From: Malachius bipustulatus
Lineage: Eukaryota > Arthropoda > Insecta > Coleoptera > Melyridae
Direction: 5' to 3'
DNA: 64,000 bases
Assembly: GCA_910589415.1 (NCBI GenBank)
Contig: OU342633.1
Location: 9,028,858 to 9,092,857, forward strand
Numbering within the stretch: position 1 is the stretch's first letter; every line of letters starts with the position of its first letter. The notes beneath the pieces are model-generated. The model had not been told where the DNA came from. It made no database searches and worked only from the letters and a program-made list of their open reading frames with translations. This document shows positions 35,290-46,729 of this stretch, piece after piece. The position numbers were made by a program, and so were the translations under genes.

Positions 35290-36400
35290 TTATGTCAGCA
35301 TTAGTGTCAAACCGACACTCACCCACACCATTCGCATGCAAAGTGTCACATATATTAAGAGCCGCGGATCCTCACCCACCAAAGACAATCTATTATTTGA
35401 AACAGTGCATTGGATATTATACAATATTAAATCCAGCAGTCCCATTAGAACTGATCAAAATTTCATTTATTTATATAATATACATTGTTCAAAACTAAAA
35501 AAAGCCCTGAGCCTCATAATTTATAGTAGAGGTATATACGACCCCTAGTCTAATTTATCAATTTAAATTTTATGAAAAATTACAGGGTAAATCTCACGTG
35601 AGGGGGAGGGGTTGATAGGCGGACCACATCATCTTACGAAGTCTCACCAATAAGGGGGAGGAGGAGTTTAAAATAAAAATAAAAATAAACACCTCACGTA
35701 TTATTTAACTAAAAAGATACGTCTCCCATAAATATGAAATCCCCTAGTATATTTAAAACCCCCATAATTTTTGATTCTTTGATTCTTATTTTTTTATAGA
35801 ACAAAACGTATTGCAAAAGTGTTATTTTCTGTGAAACACAATAATTAATATTTTGTTATAATTAGATGCTCTGCTAGGTATATTGATTTCAAGGAGTTCC
35901 AATTATTATTTCTGGTCTAGATGGGTAGGCAAGCCAGGTTACACGCGTGATGAAAGTTCGAGTGCGAGTGGCCTACCACTGAGTTTCATTCTCTAATTTA
36001 TATTATGTTCTATAATAGGTAGGTACATTATGTAAGCACCTACCTGCCTTTAGGTACTAACTATATGTTGTAAAGAAATGCAAAAGTTAACGGAAAATTT
36101 ATTTATTAGCTGAAGCTAGACATTTTTGGGATAATACATTTTCACAAAGAACCATGGCTTAGCGTGCATTTTTTTTCCACATTCTGTGCATGGCGTTCAT
36201 GCGAGATTTTCACTGAGTATTTTTGAAGAAAAAATTATATGCAACTGCTCTTTCTTGATACCTATAATAGGAATTACTTATTGTTTTTAAAATCCTCATT
36301 CACTTCTCACGCATATACAAATTGTAATTAAATCAAACTGGTACCAACTGGTAAAACTTATAGTTCCAGCGCGTCAACTATACAAGTTATTGCAGGTTTA
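35290..36400. other. Intergenic DNA
   Basis: No gene is recognised. Purine-rich CACGTGAGGGGGAGGGG and AATAAGGGGGAGGAGGAG lie close together at 35594-35665 and stand out against AT-rich DNA. This may be a trace of another repeat family. Confidence 0.35.
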
Positions 36401-36407
36401 ACAACAT

Positions 36408-39400
36408 TCATCTTCTCATTGCGCCGTCTCCCGTCGAAGGTTGGCGATCCAAATGGCAACTGTAGCTTTGGAAACTGCAGCACGAAATATTTCTGCAGAT
36501 GGAGGGGTCAAACCACCTCCTCAGGTCCTTCAGCCATGAGTTATGGCGTCTTCCCACTGATCTCTTGCCCTGCACTTTACCCTTGATTATGAGTCGGAGT
36601 AGCTCGTATCTTTCTCCTTTCAGTACGTGACCCAAGTATTGCATTTTTCTCTCCTTGATGGTGTTCAGTAACTCTTTTTCTTTATTCATTCGTTGGAGTA
36701 CTTCGACGTTATTGGTGATCCTCTGCACCCATGAAATTCGCAGCATCCGCCTGTAAACATACATTTCGAAGGCCTCTATCCTTTTTTCTGTCTGTGGGTC
36801 CATTGTCCAGCTTTCGCAATCATAGAGTAAGACAGAGAGAAGATGTAACATCTGACCATCCGCTTCCTGAGTTCCAGACCAAGGTCTGATCTCGTGAAAG
36901 ACGTTTTCATGCTAATGAGTACCTACTTTTCTCGCATGTTCGATCCTTGACAGTATTTCTTTTCTCGGGTCGGATTGGCATTGATGTTAGCTCCCAGATA
37001 TTTTATGGAGTTTACCTGCCTATTGTTTGTCCTCGCTGACATGAAGATGTACGACGTTTATTGGGGTCTTTGAGAATATCAGTATTTTGGTTTTGGAGAC
37101 ATTTAGATGCAGTTCGAATGCTTCGCTGTGACTAACTACCGAATTTATTATATTTTGTAGCTCTTGTGCATTATTTGCTATAAGGACAGTGTCGTCAGCG
37201 TACCGAAGTTTATCATAGTTCCATTGATCTTGATTCCACCCTTTAGTCACCTCCAATGCTTCTCTAAATATAGACTCCGAGTATAGATTAAATAGGAGCG
37301 GAGACAATACGCAACCCTGTCTGACTCCTCGCCTGATCCACATATCTTCTGATATTGTCTGCTCTATTTCGACTGCTGCCGTTTGGTGCCAATAGAGAAT
37401 CTCGATCATCTTTTGATTGTTAACGCAGTCGAACGCTTTTCGGTAGTCTATGAAACATGCGTATACATCCACGTTCATATCTCTGCATCGTTGTGTCAAC
37501 ACATTTTAGGAAAACAGAGCTTCTCTCGTTCTCATTCCGTTTCGAAATCCGAACTGAGTGTTATCTATCTGATATTCGCACTTCTTATAAATTCGTGTAT
37601 GGATGCACCTCGCAAATTTCGCCATCATCATTTTTTAAGACTGCTTCGCGTCTTTTTCTGTGTCTTCCTGTCATCTCTCTGACTTTCTTATCGGTCACAA
37701 TAGCCAAGCTGCTAGAGTTTCGGTCAAACGATCTCTAAAGTGCAGCATGACTTTTCGTGGTCACTACTTAGATGGGTGACCAATTATAGTGGTAAATAAA
37801 AAAGTTCCGTGACCGATCGTGCTCCGGGAGGTACGTTAAAAAGGAGGTCCCGGCTGCTTCACAGCAGTCGTTAAGTTACGTCAGAGGCCCTTGAGGCTAC
37901 TTGAAAACTTCTGACACTTGGGCTTTACCACAGCCATAAGATATTTTTTTTTATTATTATGGACATTGAACGTACCATATCTTTCCTGAAGCTGTTCTAT
38001 TTCCCGACATTTAGTCGACATCCAATCTTCCTTAGCTTCTCTGCACTTTTTTCGAATGAGTTTATTAATCCGTTTGTATTCTGTTGGGTTTGTTTTTTGT
38101 TTTCTTCTTTCATCCATGAGATTTATGATTTCCTGTGTTATCCATTCTTGTCTCTTGTTGTTCTTCGCGAATCCGATGTTTTCTTCTTGGATTTTTGTTA
38201 TTTTTGTTTTTAAAGTATTCCACATTCCTTCAATTCAAATTTAATTCAAATTCCTTCAAATCATGTCTTTGTACCGAGCTCGTTATTGTTTCCACTTCTC
38301 TCTCAATATCAAGACTTATTTCTTTCCTTCGTTCGGGGATTTTAAGTTGTGCGAGGTCTATTTTTCTTGCAATTTTTTCCTTTTTAACCTTCAAAAATCT
38401 CCTAAGTCTAAAGTCCATTACGACTGGGCTGTGGTCGCTATTAATATCCGCTCTAATATCCGCTCCAGGATAGGTTTTCACTGATTTGATATACATACTT
38501 CTTAAAGTTTGGGTCGAGTAAAATGAAATCAATTTGATTTCTCTGACAATTCTTCCTTCTTTGTCTTTGTGATTTCCAGGTATATAGTCTTCTGGGATGT
38601 TGTTTAAAGAAGGTGTTGGCTATTATAGAAGGTTGTTCTCCGCGCAAAATTGTGCGAGTCTATCTCCTCTACTATTTCTTGTGCCAAGTCCGTATGCTCC
38701 AATATTGTCTCTTTCGGCACCATGACCAATTTTGGCATTAAAATCTCCATTGATAATCGTTATCTCTCCTTTCTTCGTTAGTCGCATTACCTCACCCAGC
38801 TCGCCATAAAACTTCTCTATTTCCTGATCAGGTTTGTCGCTTGTTGGAGCATAAATCTGTATTATATTGAGGTTTCTATGAGATGTTCGCAATTTCAATA
38901 GCGTTATTCTATTACTCAGAGGGGTGAAGTCTATCACCGACCGTGCTATTCTGTCCGAAACGAGTATAGCTGTTCCATATTGATGTTCTGGGTCGGCTCC
39001 ACCTGAGGAATAAACGAATCCTTCCTTTGTCTTTTGTCTTCCTGAGCCAGGCCATCGTACCTCGCTTAGTCCCAGTATGTCTATTTTCATCCTGCGCATC
39101 TCGGCCTCAGTGTTTGCCAAGTTCCCGAGCATGAATAGACTGCGTACGTTCCAGGTGGCAATGCGTACTATCTTGTTGTATATCTGTATTTTCTCTCTGC
39201 TTCCTTGGTTCTCAATGGTAGGCGACGGGGGTATTCTTCGCATCCTCTCCCCATTTAAGGGGTGCTCCGGACTGAGGGCCATTTTCTTGTTTTCGTCTGC
39301 CATTTAGATTTTTTGGAAGTATGAACTACAGTAAGGGTTCGGTTCCTTTTCTGTATCGCAGTGGGAAAACCGTTTTTGGCTGCTTCAGCCACGCTTATCC

Positions 39401-39625
39401 TTGTTCGGAACTATACCGTTTCAAAGTCATTCTTTTTGCGCTGTAGCCCGATTTTGGTGAAACTGCTGCCTTTCACCAGTGCAACCGCCCATTCTGGGTC
39501 AGGCTGCTCCATTGCTAGTTTTGGTCCGCCCCGGGTATTTCATTTCCCCGGTACCACCTATATCTAGGAGGCATTCCCCTATCCGCCACCTGGGGAGGCG
39601 CTCAATGGGGGACTAGAAACCCCTC
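36408..39625 (-). pseudogene. RTE-clade LINE, nearly complete but interrupted
   Basis: A single minus-strand ORF starts at 39303 (MADENKKMALSPEHPLNGER). Endonuclease motifs are IATWNVRSLFMLG, GLSEVRWPGSGR, QIYAPTSD and INGDFNAKIG (39303-38623). A linker follows (38532-37881) with many K/R/E, then RT: FGFRNGMRTREALFS, FIDYRKAFDCVNNQK, RRGVRQGCVLSPLLFNLY, LRYADDTVLIANN (YADD intact). The C terminus has LLYDCESWTMDPQTEKRIEA, RMLRISWVQRITN and MQYLGHVLKG, ending near 36408. This endonuclease-RT architecture with the ESWT..R.EAFEM..YRRML tail is RTE/BovB-like. The region 39304-39625 is the GC-rich 5' UTR (GGCGGATAGGGGAATGCC on the minus strand). A SINE at 37727-37952, a missing RT N-terminal part and frameshifts disable it. 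Confidence 0.88.
37727..37952 (+). mobile_element. 5S-rRNA-derived SINE, copy 2
   Basis: It is nearly identical to the SINE at 4329-4576 over about 220 bp, including TACTTAGATGGGTGACC, GGTCCCGGCTGCTTCACAG and the tail ACCACAGCCATAAGATATTT. It interrupts the RTE LINE between the linker (FNVHNN) and KKVREMTG, in opposite orientation to the LINE. About 35 bp of unexplained sequence separates its head from the LINE and no target duplication is evident, so the insertion may have been accompanied by a small rearrangement. Confidence 0.8.
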
Positions 39626-39629
39626 ACCA

Positions 39630-40670
39630 GTTTAACAGCATTACCATGAGTCATATTGAACCAAAATATACAGGTTGGGCTTTTTTGCACTACCCATCAT
39701 TATGGGATCTCGTAAACGGTGTAAGAAATACGGGGTTCGGTTAAATTTGCGAAAGATGTATTTTATGCTTGATGAGAACCTGAAACATATGAAAAAAGAT
39801 ATGAAGTTAAAAAAAATTTTGATAAAACTAGGATTAGATATCCTATTATTGTAAATGTAAGTATAAAAATTTAATATATCCATTTGACATTTAAAAAATT
39901 CCCGAAGCCCCCTAAATTCCTGGGTTCTCTTAGTCAATTTTTGTTTTTCTTATGACCGCCATATGGTTTTTTCGAAGCATTCGGTATTAAAAAGATCGAG
40001 GAAACCAAAAATCTATCTCATTCATAAAAAAAATTCCTCAAAATTTAATTCTTCATTTTTCGAAAAAAAATTGATAATATTTCACTGAATGACGTCGACA
40101 TGACGTCGCGACGTGCCAACAACTCATCGAAATAGGTAAAGTAGTTTGGTTTTTTCAAAAATTTCTTGAAAGAACTGACCAGTACGTAGGTATATCCTTC
40201 ACTTTAAAAAAGATCAACAGAAGCTTTGAATATTCTCAATCTCAGCAAGTTGATCACTTCAATGTTCTTTTGAAAGTACCTAGGTAGGTAAGTGATAAAC
40301 GTCCTTGACAGTTGCGTGGAAAAAAATGTGATGCATGTAAAATAAATATATGATTATCGATTTATTTTAAAAATTTTTGCTTCAAAAATTGCCTGTCCGC
40401 CTAGAACTTTGCCAACTAAACGAGTTTATCAACATCGAAATATGCAATACGCAGTAGGTAGGTACCCAGGAACTGCATCGACCCGGCCGCGGCAGAGTGT
40501 CCGTATTTTCCTGCATCGGCGTTATCGTATTTCTCCCAATAAGCAAAATAATAACTCTTTGTAAATTAAAAGTAAAATACATCACAAAAAAGCTTCTTAG
40601 AATACTTATTGTTGTAGAAAACGTTATTGAAGACGTTATAAAAGCTTCAAGCCATTTATTGTGATTTTGT
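39630..40670. other. AT-rich DNA without recognised genes
   Basis: No feature is supported. The LINE 5' UTR ends near 39625. The 98-codon minus-strand frame at 39641-39937 has no motif. Confidence 0.4.
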
Positions 40671-40679
40671 ATATTTATT

Positions 40680-41065
40680 CCCCAGCAAAGGTCCTATAAT
40701 AGTCAATGTGAACTCGCTGGAAACACCCAGTTGGAAATTTCCATGGTATCAATCTAGCCTTTAGAGGATTATTTCTAACTAACATACAGTTTTCGCAATT
40801 ATATGATCATACAAATTATATGATCGTGTCAGTGTTTTTGTATGAAGTTGGGCTAACATTCTATTTTGTAACTTAGCTGGTATGACTAATTTATGTCCTA
40901 ACAGCAAACAATCATTAACCACTCTAAAATTATCTTTATATTGAACAAAACGTTTTACAATCATAGGCAATTTTCTACTTTCAGGTCAACCAGTATTTTT
41001 ACGTATTTACAAACAAATTTCAGAGCTTTATCCTTACTAGTTTCTTTCCCAATTCCCACGGCATT
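40680..41065 (-). pseudogene. Gypsy-type integrase fragment
   Basis: Minus-strand frames read SKDKALKFVCKYV, then FRVVNDCLLLGHKLVIPAKL and QNRMLAQLHTKTLTRSYN. A frame change is followed by PWKFPTGCFQRVHIDYYRTF. The first part fits the region before the integrase zinc domain and the N-terminal H2C2-like block (LLxGxxxVIPxxLxxxxLxxLH). The HIDY followed by G marks the start of the catalytic core with its first D. The order and spacing match Ty3/Gypsy integrases. The rest of the core, RT and gag are missing. Confidence 0.72.
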
Positions 41066-41162
41066 TGTATTTGTATTTGTATTTTTGAGGGTGATTAAGT
41101 TACTGCGACCTAAAAGATCTATTGTATCCCCTCTACTGTGCTTCGCTTGGTGTGGAATCCCA

Positions 41163-42170
41163 TTAGTGAAGCACCCTCTCCAAGTCCGTTTCCTTGAGAA
41201 ACTTCAGGATTTTGAGAGGATCAAGGTCGGGTAAGTTCCCTGCCTCTAGCTGGTGATGGCCCAGAACATTACTTCTTTTGAGTTCTATCGCATCGCAGTT
41301 GAGCAGCAGGTGACGTGGTGTCTCGTCTCCTTTCCCGCAGAATCTGTAGACGCTATTTTCTTCTATGCCTAACTTCCTCAGGTGTTCCTTGAGCTTGCAA
41401 TGTCTCGCTAGGAATCTAATCAGTGTTCTGAGATGTTCCTTGCTGAGGTTGAAGAGTATCTTCGACCTCTCTCGGTTAAAATTCCCGAGAAGTTCTGTGG
41501 CTTGTCTCAACCCCGAGAGGTTCCTCCAGTGGGTTTCTCTCAGTTTTGTTCTTCCTTTTGGAGTTCTGCTTGAAGAAAGTATCTTCGAAGCCACAGAATG
41601 GTTCTGGTCCTATGAAGGGTGTCGATGCTCCTTTTCTTGCCAATGAGTGGGCATTCTTCTTGCGTTCGAGGTGGTCTCGAGCACAAGGATTGTTTAGATT
41701 GCCGACTGTCTTGACGGGTGACAAGCCCCGCTCGGTCAGCAATCTGTTTTGCGGTGATGTCCCGCGATTTCTTGGTTTTTTGTTTCTTACCATGGTTGAT
41801 CCCACGAGTAGCTAGGGAAGGGTGTTCCACCTATGCAGAGCCCCGCATGCAAAGGTGAGGGGATTGATACAGTGGGGTGCCCCCTGGTGCCCCAAGGTTG
41901 AATCCAGTAGGACTGGTCTTCTATCCAGTCACGCATCCCATCAGCCTGGACCCCGCCTTAGGATTTAGGTTTTTTAGTGAGGTTGTCTCCTCTTGGTTCC
42001 GGCGATTAAACCCAGACCCCCGCATCTCTCTGTACGCGGAACGTGACCACGACAACAGATGATACGGTATATCAGAGATTCCACAGTCGGACGTCTCTGG
42101 CGCCGTTGTCCCTAGTGCAGACCTTTAGTCACGACACGACAACTAGGTTAGAGGTTCCCACGGCATCTGA
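41163..42170 (-). mobile_element. Internally deleted LINE (5' UTR + ORF1 start + RNase H tail)
   Basis: On the minus strand, a GC-rich 5' UTR-like stretch (about 42170-41800) leads to an ATG at 41793: VRNKKPRNRGTSPQNRLLTE, an ORF1-like basic start. The frame then runs straight into ERKKNAHSLARKGASTPFIG and PEPFCGF, the end of an RNase H domain, and after a frameshift into LRTLIRFLARHCKLKEHLRK and YRFCGKGDETPRHLLLNCDA, the Cys/His tail of RNase-H-bearing LINEs (I/LOA/R1-like). ORF1's bulk, the endonuclease and RT are deleted. 5' and 3' sequence without the middle is the layout of a non-autonomous LINE derivative. Confidence 0.65.
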
Positions 42171-42218
42171 TGGAAAATCATTATTATCTGTAACAAACCC
42201 GAAATACGAATAGCCCTC

Positions 42219-42440
42219 TCATTTTCCAACGCTATTTACGTGCATACTTGACAACGCTCTCGATATGGGGAGAAATGTGAGCCCAGTGTCAAATACAACG
42301 CCAAGGTCGCGAATAAGCTCCACCCTTGGTAAAAGTGTAGCGTCCACATTATAACTATAACTATAATGAACAGGGTTTTTATTCCTGTGGTATGTCATTA
42401 CGTTTAACTTATTTTCATAGTCCGTGACCAACTACTTTTT
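42219..42440 (-). pseudogene. LINE RT thumb fragment
   Basis: The minus-strand frame reads ENKLNVMTYHRNKNPVHYSY, then DATLLPRVELIRDLGVVFDT and GLTF. The K.NVMTY..K.NP..Y.Y and IRDLGV.FD motifs follow the YADD box in Jockey-type RTs. Nothing else of the element is preserved nearby. Confidence 0.7.
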
Positions 42441-42499
42441 TTCTTCTATTTCCTTCCTCCGTTCTCTGCTGTTCACTGTGTCTGTGTTCTCACGTTTCA

Positions 42500-43320
42500 A
42501 TAAAGCCTCAATATTCTTCTCTTTTTTTACGACACAGGTTCCTAGAAAGACTTCAAAAATTGTGGTCTTGTATCACATGCTTTTTTTACGCAGACAGGTG
42601 TAGTTGGAAGGCATGTGGTTAGATACATCGACTGCTTTTTTTGCCCTATTGCAATCAATGGCTACTGGAGGTTTAAGGACGGCTTCTCATTACTTATTTT
42701 TCCAATTGGAATTAGTTGATTCAAATGATCTGGTAGTGTGGTTAGGAGCATAACAGACTGCTTGTCTTGCCACTTGAGTACCCTTATTGACTCTTGGTTC
42801 TGTTGGGCATATATATATATTTTGATTGCTTTTCACAGACAGGTTTTGGATTACATTTACGATTACTGCGTATCTACAAAGGTGTGCTTTGTGTTCATGG
42901 AGATTTTTAACCAAAACTGGATACTCGTATAAAAGTTATCGACAAAGAGCCCTCTGCCTTCGTTTAGTAACCCATACATCAACAATAACTGCATGAATAC
43001 ACTGCACTGCAGCGAGGTTCCTTACTGGCATCAGGGACTACAGTATGCAGGGACTGGATAAGCTGGTTTGCATAATATCTGTTAGTCTCGTCGACAATTA
43101 AATCAAAGATTTCATCAGAAAAAAAAACGTTTGTATGTAGCACTCAGATCAAATAGATTTATATCATTGACTTGCAGACCACTTTGTCCCGAAAATTCAG
43201 TCAGTTATTAAGTCAGTTATATTTTGACCGCAAATTGTCTATTCTTCCGCCGCAGATACAAGAGCAACAAATTCGCTTTCATTGGATGCTGAGTCTATTG
43301 CCAATATCATATCACTATCC
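42500..43320 (-). pseudogene. piggyBac-type transposase relic
   Basis: Minus-strand frames give, in order: an acidic N-terminal piece DSDMILAIDSASNESEF (about 43310); EFSGQSGLQVNDINLFDLS and FFSDEIFDLIVDETNRYYAN (43200-43060); NEGRGLFVDNFYTS (about 42950, the conserved DNxYTS block with a catalytic Asp); NLHEHKAHLCRYAV; and PVAIDCNRAKKAVDVSNHMP followed by NYTCLRKKSM and FEVFLGTCVV (42670-42530). The N..K.AVD.S..M..Y...RK stretch is the piggyBac C-terminal catalytic region. Stops and frameshifts occur throughout. Part of the middle (first DDE Asp region) is missing. No TTAA-flanked ends were located. Confidence 0.72.
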
Positions 43321-43704
43321 ATCGTCTCATTGCTCGCGTCACGGTTTCATTCTAACAATTGGTACGAGTACAAGATGGAACCCCTACCAAAGGTCTTTGA
43401 AATGATTTTAAATAATTTTTCGAACTTGAAGTCGCTGTCGAAGAGGAATCACCTGGTTGTGTATGGTTTCAGAAATAAAAAGAGGAGATAGTTGTTGTGA
43501 AACAGGTGTCATCTTTTGACGAGGAAGAGCTAGATGCTCTAGGGGAATTTTTTTAAGACAATTTTCTGAGCGCAAACTCATTTTGACCTTCTGCTTATCT
43601 GCAACAATAGAAAAATGTATTATGACCGAATCCTATCTTTATTTTTCACCATATAAGTACCACATAGCTGTTTTCGCCCTAGCCGTGGTACACAACACAA
43701 TCGT

Positions 43705-44950
43705 CTATATTTTTAAGGTAATCTTGCCCTCTATATAGAAATTTCCCCAAAAATCGGAGTGAGTTACAATGCACTGGAACCGAACTCTCTGTAGAACTCC
43801 AACATTAGCTCGGATTTGGTGACATCCTTGATTAAATCGTTGCTGCCGCTCTTCGAGACTATTTACAGGAATAGCGTACACTAAACTTTTTAAATATCCC
43901 CAAAGAAAGAAATCGATTGGGTTTAAATCAGGGGATCATGCAGGCCATGATACAGGTCCGCCCTTCCTATTCATCGACGTGGAAATGCTCACGGATAGAT
44001 CCACGGAGATTGTAGAGTGAAGGACAGCGGCAGAATATATATTCCATGGTTTCTTCCTCTTCGTAACATTCCCTGCATAATTGGTCAGGGTTAATTCCCA
44101 TCGTGTGAAGATGTTTATTTAGTCCGCAGTGCCCGGTGTAAATGCCCATCACTTGTTTAAGTGTTGGTCGGGATATTCGCAGACAGTATTTAGTGAGCTT
44201 GCCGGTTGGTACCGATATGATTTGTTTCGGAAAGTAGCCGATGGGGGCATTTTGCCAGCGTCGTACGTGCTCCTCCATACTATCCTTGTTTATTAATTAG
44301 TAGATTTCGCTAAGTGCCATTGGCACAGCAGGCTCGGACAGAGGGAGGTTTAACTCCCTTCCGGGCGAGCTTGGAATTGAGTAACCTTGGGTCCAGGACA
44401 GAGTAAACCTGTTGTGCTTGGCAACAGCCGTCAGGGTCCCGTGGACCTCTAGGGCAAGCCCAGAGCAGAGCCTTGGGCCACCGAGTATCCCCAGGGCTCC
44501 CCGCCTGCTGTTCGTTAGGATCAATAGGTTTTTGTTCGTGATTTTGCGTTGGGTGATTTCCATGGTACAATGTGCGGGATTTAGGGCCTGTACTCGTTGT
44601 ATATGGTATGGATAAAGCAGCTGTTCGTGAAGGATTCTCCAAACAAGGGGAACACTAATTCCTACCTCGGCAGATATTCTTCGCACACTTGTCTCCGAAT
44701 TCTGTTTTATTCGTGTTAAAAAAACTGCCTCTTCTGATCTAGGAGTTGATCTTCTGGAATTATGGGACTGTTTGCCAATTGAATTGATCCAGTATCACGC
44801 AATCTTTGGTAAATGTTTCCAAAAATATGATCTCAAGGGATCTGGCGATTTGGATAAGCTTCAATAAAGATGTCGCACTTCTGTAGCAACGCTATTGGCA
44901 CGACCATACATAAAATGCATGTCGGCTAATTTGATATTACATTCACAACA
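43705..44950 (-). pseudogene. Mariner-like (DUF4817-type) transposase, split by a LINE
   Basis: The minus-strand N-terminal half (44950-44565) reads CCECNIKLADMHFMYGRANS, TRIKQNSETSVRRISAEVGI and LHEQLLYPYHIQRVQALNPA, the paired-like HTH region of this family. The C-terminal part (43970-43705) reads GGPVSWPA, a stop, SPDLNPIDFFLWGYLKSLVY and a short helical end; SPDLNPID holds the third catalytic Asp. The central catalytic core with the first two Asp is replaced by the LINE fragment at 43967-44560. Both halves share orientation and family, so this was one gene before the insertion or rearrangement. Confidence 0.75.
43967..44560 (-). pseudogene. LINE RNase H and Cys/His tail inside the mariner
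   Basis: The minus-strand frame reads ALGILGGPRLCSGLALEVHG and TLTAVAKHNRFTLSW (RNase H core), then, after a short decayed part, EEHVRRWQNAPIGYFPKQI, KQVMGIYTGHCGLNKHLHTM and CRECYEEEETMEYIFCRCPS (the zinc-like tail CxxC..H/C). It ends REHFHVDE-stop, and the stop codon overlaps the first mariner bases. A 5'-truncated LINE is expected, but a LINE lacking any 3' UTR or A-tail is odd. The family is related in plan to, but not the same as, the one at 41163. Confidence 0.72.
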
Positions 44951-45269
44951 TTCATAACAATTGAGAGCTTGTACACTGACAACTAATATCATTTAATTAG
45001 TGCTTGTCTGAATAATAGCCGACTATGACAGGAAATTCAGGTTATTGCAAAATAAGAAAAAAATTAAAAAAGAATTACCTTGTGAAAGATTATTCTATTT
45101 CTTACCTTATCACCTCTTTTTTTATCTTTTTTTTTCTTTTTTTTGTATTATCTTATGTAATCTTTTGTTTGTTTGTATATTATAAAAAAAATGTGCAGAG
45201 GCAAAATGTTAAAGTAATTTGAAAAATCATCCGTATCTTCGAAGCCTCAATTTACTTACTTTCTAACAC

Positions 45270-45552
45270 CTGTACATATATTGCGGTCCTGGAAGATATC
45301 GATATCCCAAACAGCACAGTTTCAGGTTTTTGCATGGCACTTGGCACAAGAAAACCAGAACGGCCGCCCGGATCCGAAAATTTTAAAGCCCCCGTGCCGT
45401 TCAGGGCCTACGATAACGTGTTGCTCACCGGTTGTCGATTTGGGACCACTTTTTCGTAGTCAACATGGTATAAAAGGAGGAATCAGGCAGTGAGTTCAGT
45501 TTAAAATTTGCGAATGCCGTGACAATAAAAAAAAACTTTCTTTTCTGCATTA
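45270..45552 (+). promoter_or_regulatory. LTR-like promoter with TATA, initiator and poly-A signal
   Basis: TATAAAAG at 45469-45476 lies about 29 bp before the A of an arthropod-type initiator, TCAGTT (45496-45501). AATAAA follows at 45524. A poly-A signal so soon after the start site is typical of LTRs with a short R region. The block can be bounded as TGTA...TACA (45273-45551), but no target duplication or primer site supports these ends. Sequence beyond is unusually GC-rich for the window and carries no readable gag-pol. Confidence 0.4.
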
Positions 45553-46440
45553 CAAGAATGGAGGAGGGAGGCCGACAACCTATCTTACGACACGTCAAAC
45601 CGGCACTGAAAACGGCTGGGCAGATTTTTAACTCGTCCTAAACAGGGAGAGAGTGGGCACCATTCTCGATCATTCCCCGTTCCGCACCTGGTAGAACCCT
45701 GATGCCCCATCGATGGAAACGTCTTCAAAAAGCAGGTGCCTAGCTCCCCTTCATCCTGGCGGATACTCCCCCCAGACCGCCCGAAGACCACCCTCTCCCT
45801 AATAAATCATGACATATGCCAGGGCAGAGAATTAAAAATTCTTTAAAACGAGGCCCAATCTACATATTGTGTCAGATTTGAAGCAACGGTCTTTACATTT
45901 CATCATCTACAGACTGACAAGAAGGTATTAGATTTATTCACTGTCATTACGAAGCTTCATCAATAATTGAGACCGTCTGCATTTCGGACTCGGTTGTTTG
46001 AGATCACCGAAGCCCGGAAGGTGTCGTGAGATATGTTGTCGGCCGACGCCCATCTTCCCTCGGTCTTCCACCGAAGCAATAATAATCACAACAATAAGCA
46101 TCGGTCGACAGGAGCTAACCTGACCTGACAAAAAAACAGTGTAAATGGCCGATTATGGGGTGGTTCGTCGACTGCCGAGCCGGGGGCCGTTTCTCCCATC
46201 AAAGGTGGCACGCCGCAGCAACCGCCTTTTCTATTATGTGGGAGGGTAGCAAAACCCGAAAATCGAACCATGCCGGGTCAAAATAAGAGTGCAGTCGACT
46301 TGACAGGACAACCTATCTTACGACACTAAACATCATAGTTTTTAATCTAGAATGGAGCAAATAGAGGACGAACCTTTGACGACGAGGATGTGCCTTCCGA
46401 GAGTCGCCTGGGCTCCACGAACTTTATTTTTTTGGACTCG
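45553..46440. other. GC-rich block with a spaced direct repeat
   Basis: GACAACCTATCTTACGACAC occurs near 45573 (as part of CCGACAACC...) and again at about 46308, some 735 bp apart in the same orientation. Small minus-strand frames (61-68 codons) with protein-like composition but no known motif lie between. Probably mobile-element sequence; the class is unknown. Confidence 0.35.
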
Positions 46441-46479
46441 AACAGCAGCGAACGAAGCGTCTACTTTTTATCTTTAAGA

Positions 46480-46560
46480 AAAAGCCCCTAATCAAGTGGA
46501 TGGCCCTTTTCTGGATGGTGTCAAGTAATTTCTTAGAGTATATTAGAATTGCAGCAATCT
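46480..46560 (-). pseudogene. Scrap of the Jockey/CR1-type LINE
   Basis: AAGTGGATGGCCCTTTTCTG and the following GTCAAGTAAT match 28517-28560 of the minus-strand LINE (AAGTGGATGGCTCTTTTCTG). About 80 bp remain. Confidence 0.6.
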
Positions 46561-46579
46561 TTTTTTATTTTCACGTTTT

Positions 46580-46725
46580 ACTTTTCAAAACTAGAGATTC
46601 CAATGGTTTGAAACTGTTTTAAAACCATTGAACCAGGTTCAATTCTGACGTCATTAGTTTAACACGAAAATGATATGTTTCGAAATCATAGAAGTGGTTT
46701 GAAACCGATGCAACAAGAAAAAACG
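46580..46725. repeat. Dispersed ~150-bp repeat, copy 1
   Basis: The sequence around GGTTTGAAACTGTTTTAAAACC, then TGACGTCATTAGTTTAACACG and GTGGTTTGAAACCGATGCAAC, recurs in the same orientation at 49840-49985. It contains internal partial palindromes but no open frame. Confidence 0.65.
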
Positions 46726-46729
46726 CCAA

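Noticed and set aside
35240..35548. 102-codon plus-strand frame
   Set aside because: It starts inside the arm of a palindrome and runs into AT-rich DNA; no motif.
39077..39307. Plus-strand frames over the RTE LINE
   Set aside because: Antisense shadows of the minus-strand endonuclease domain.
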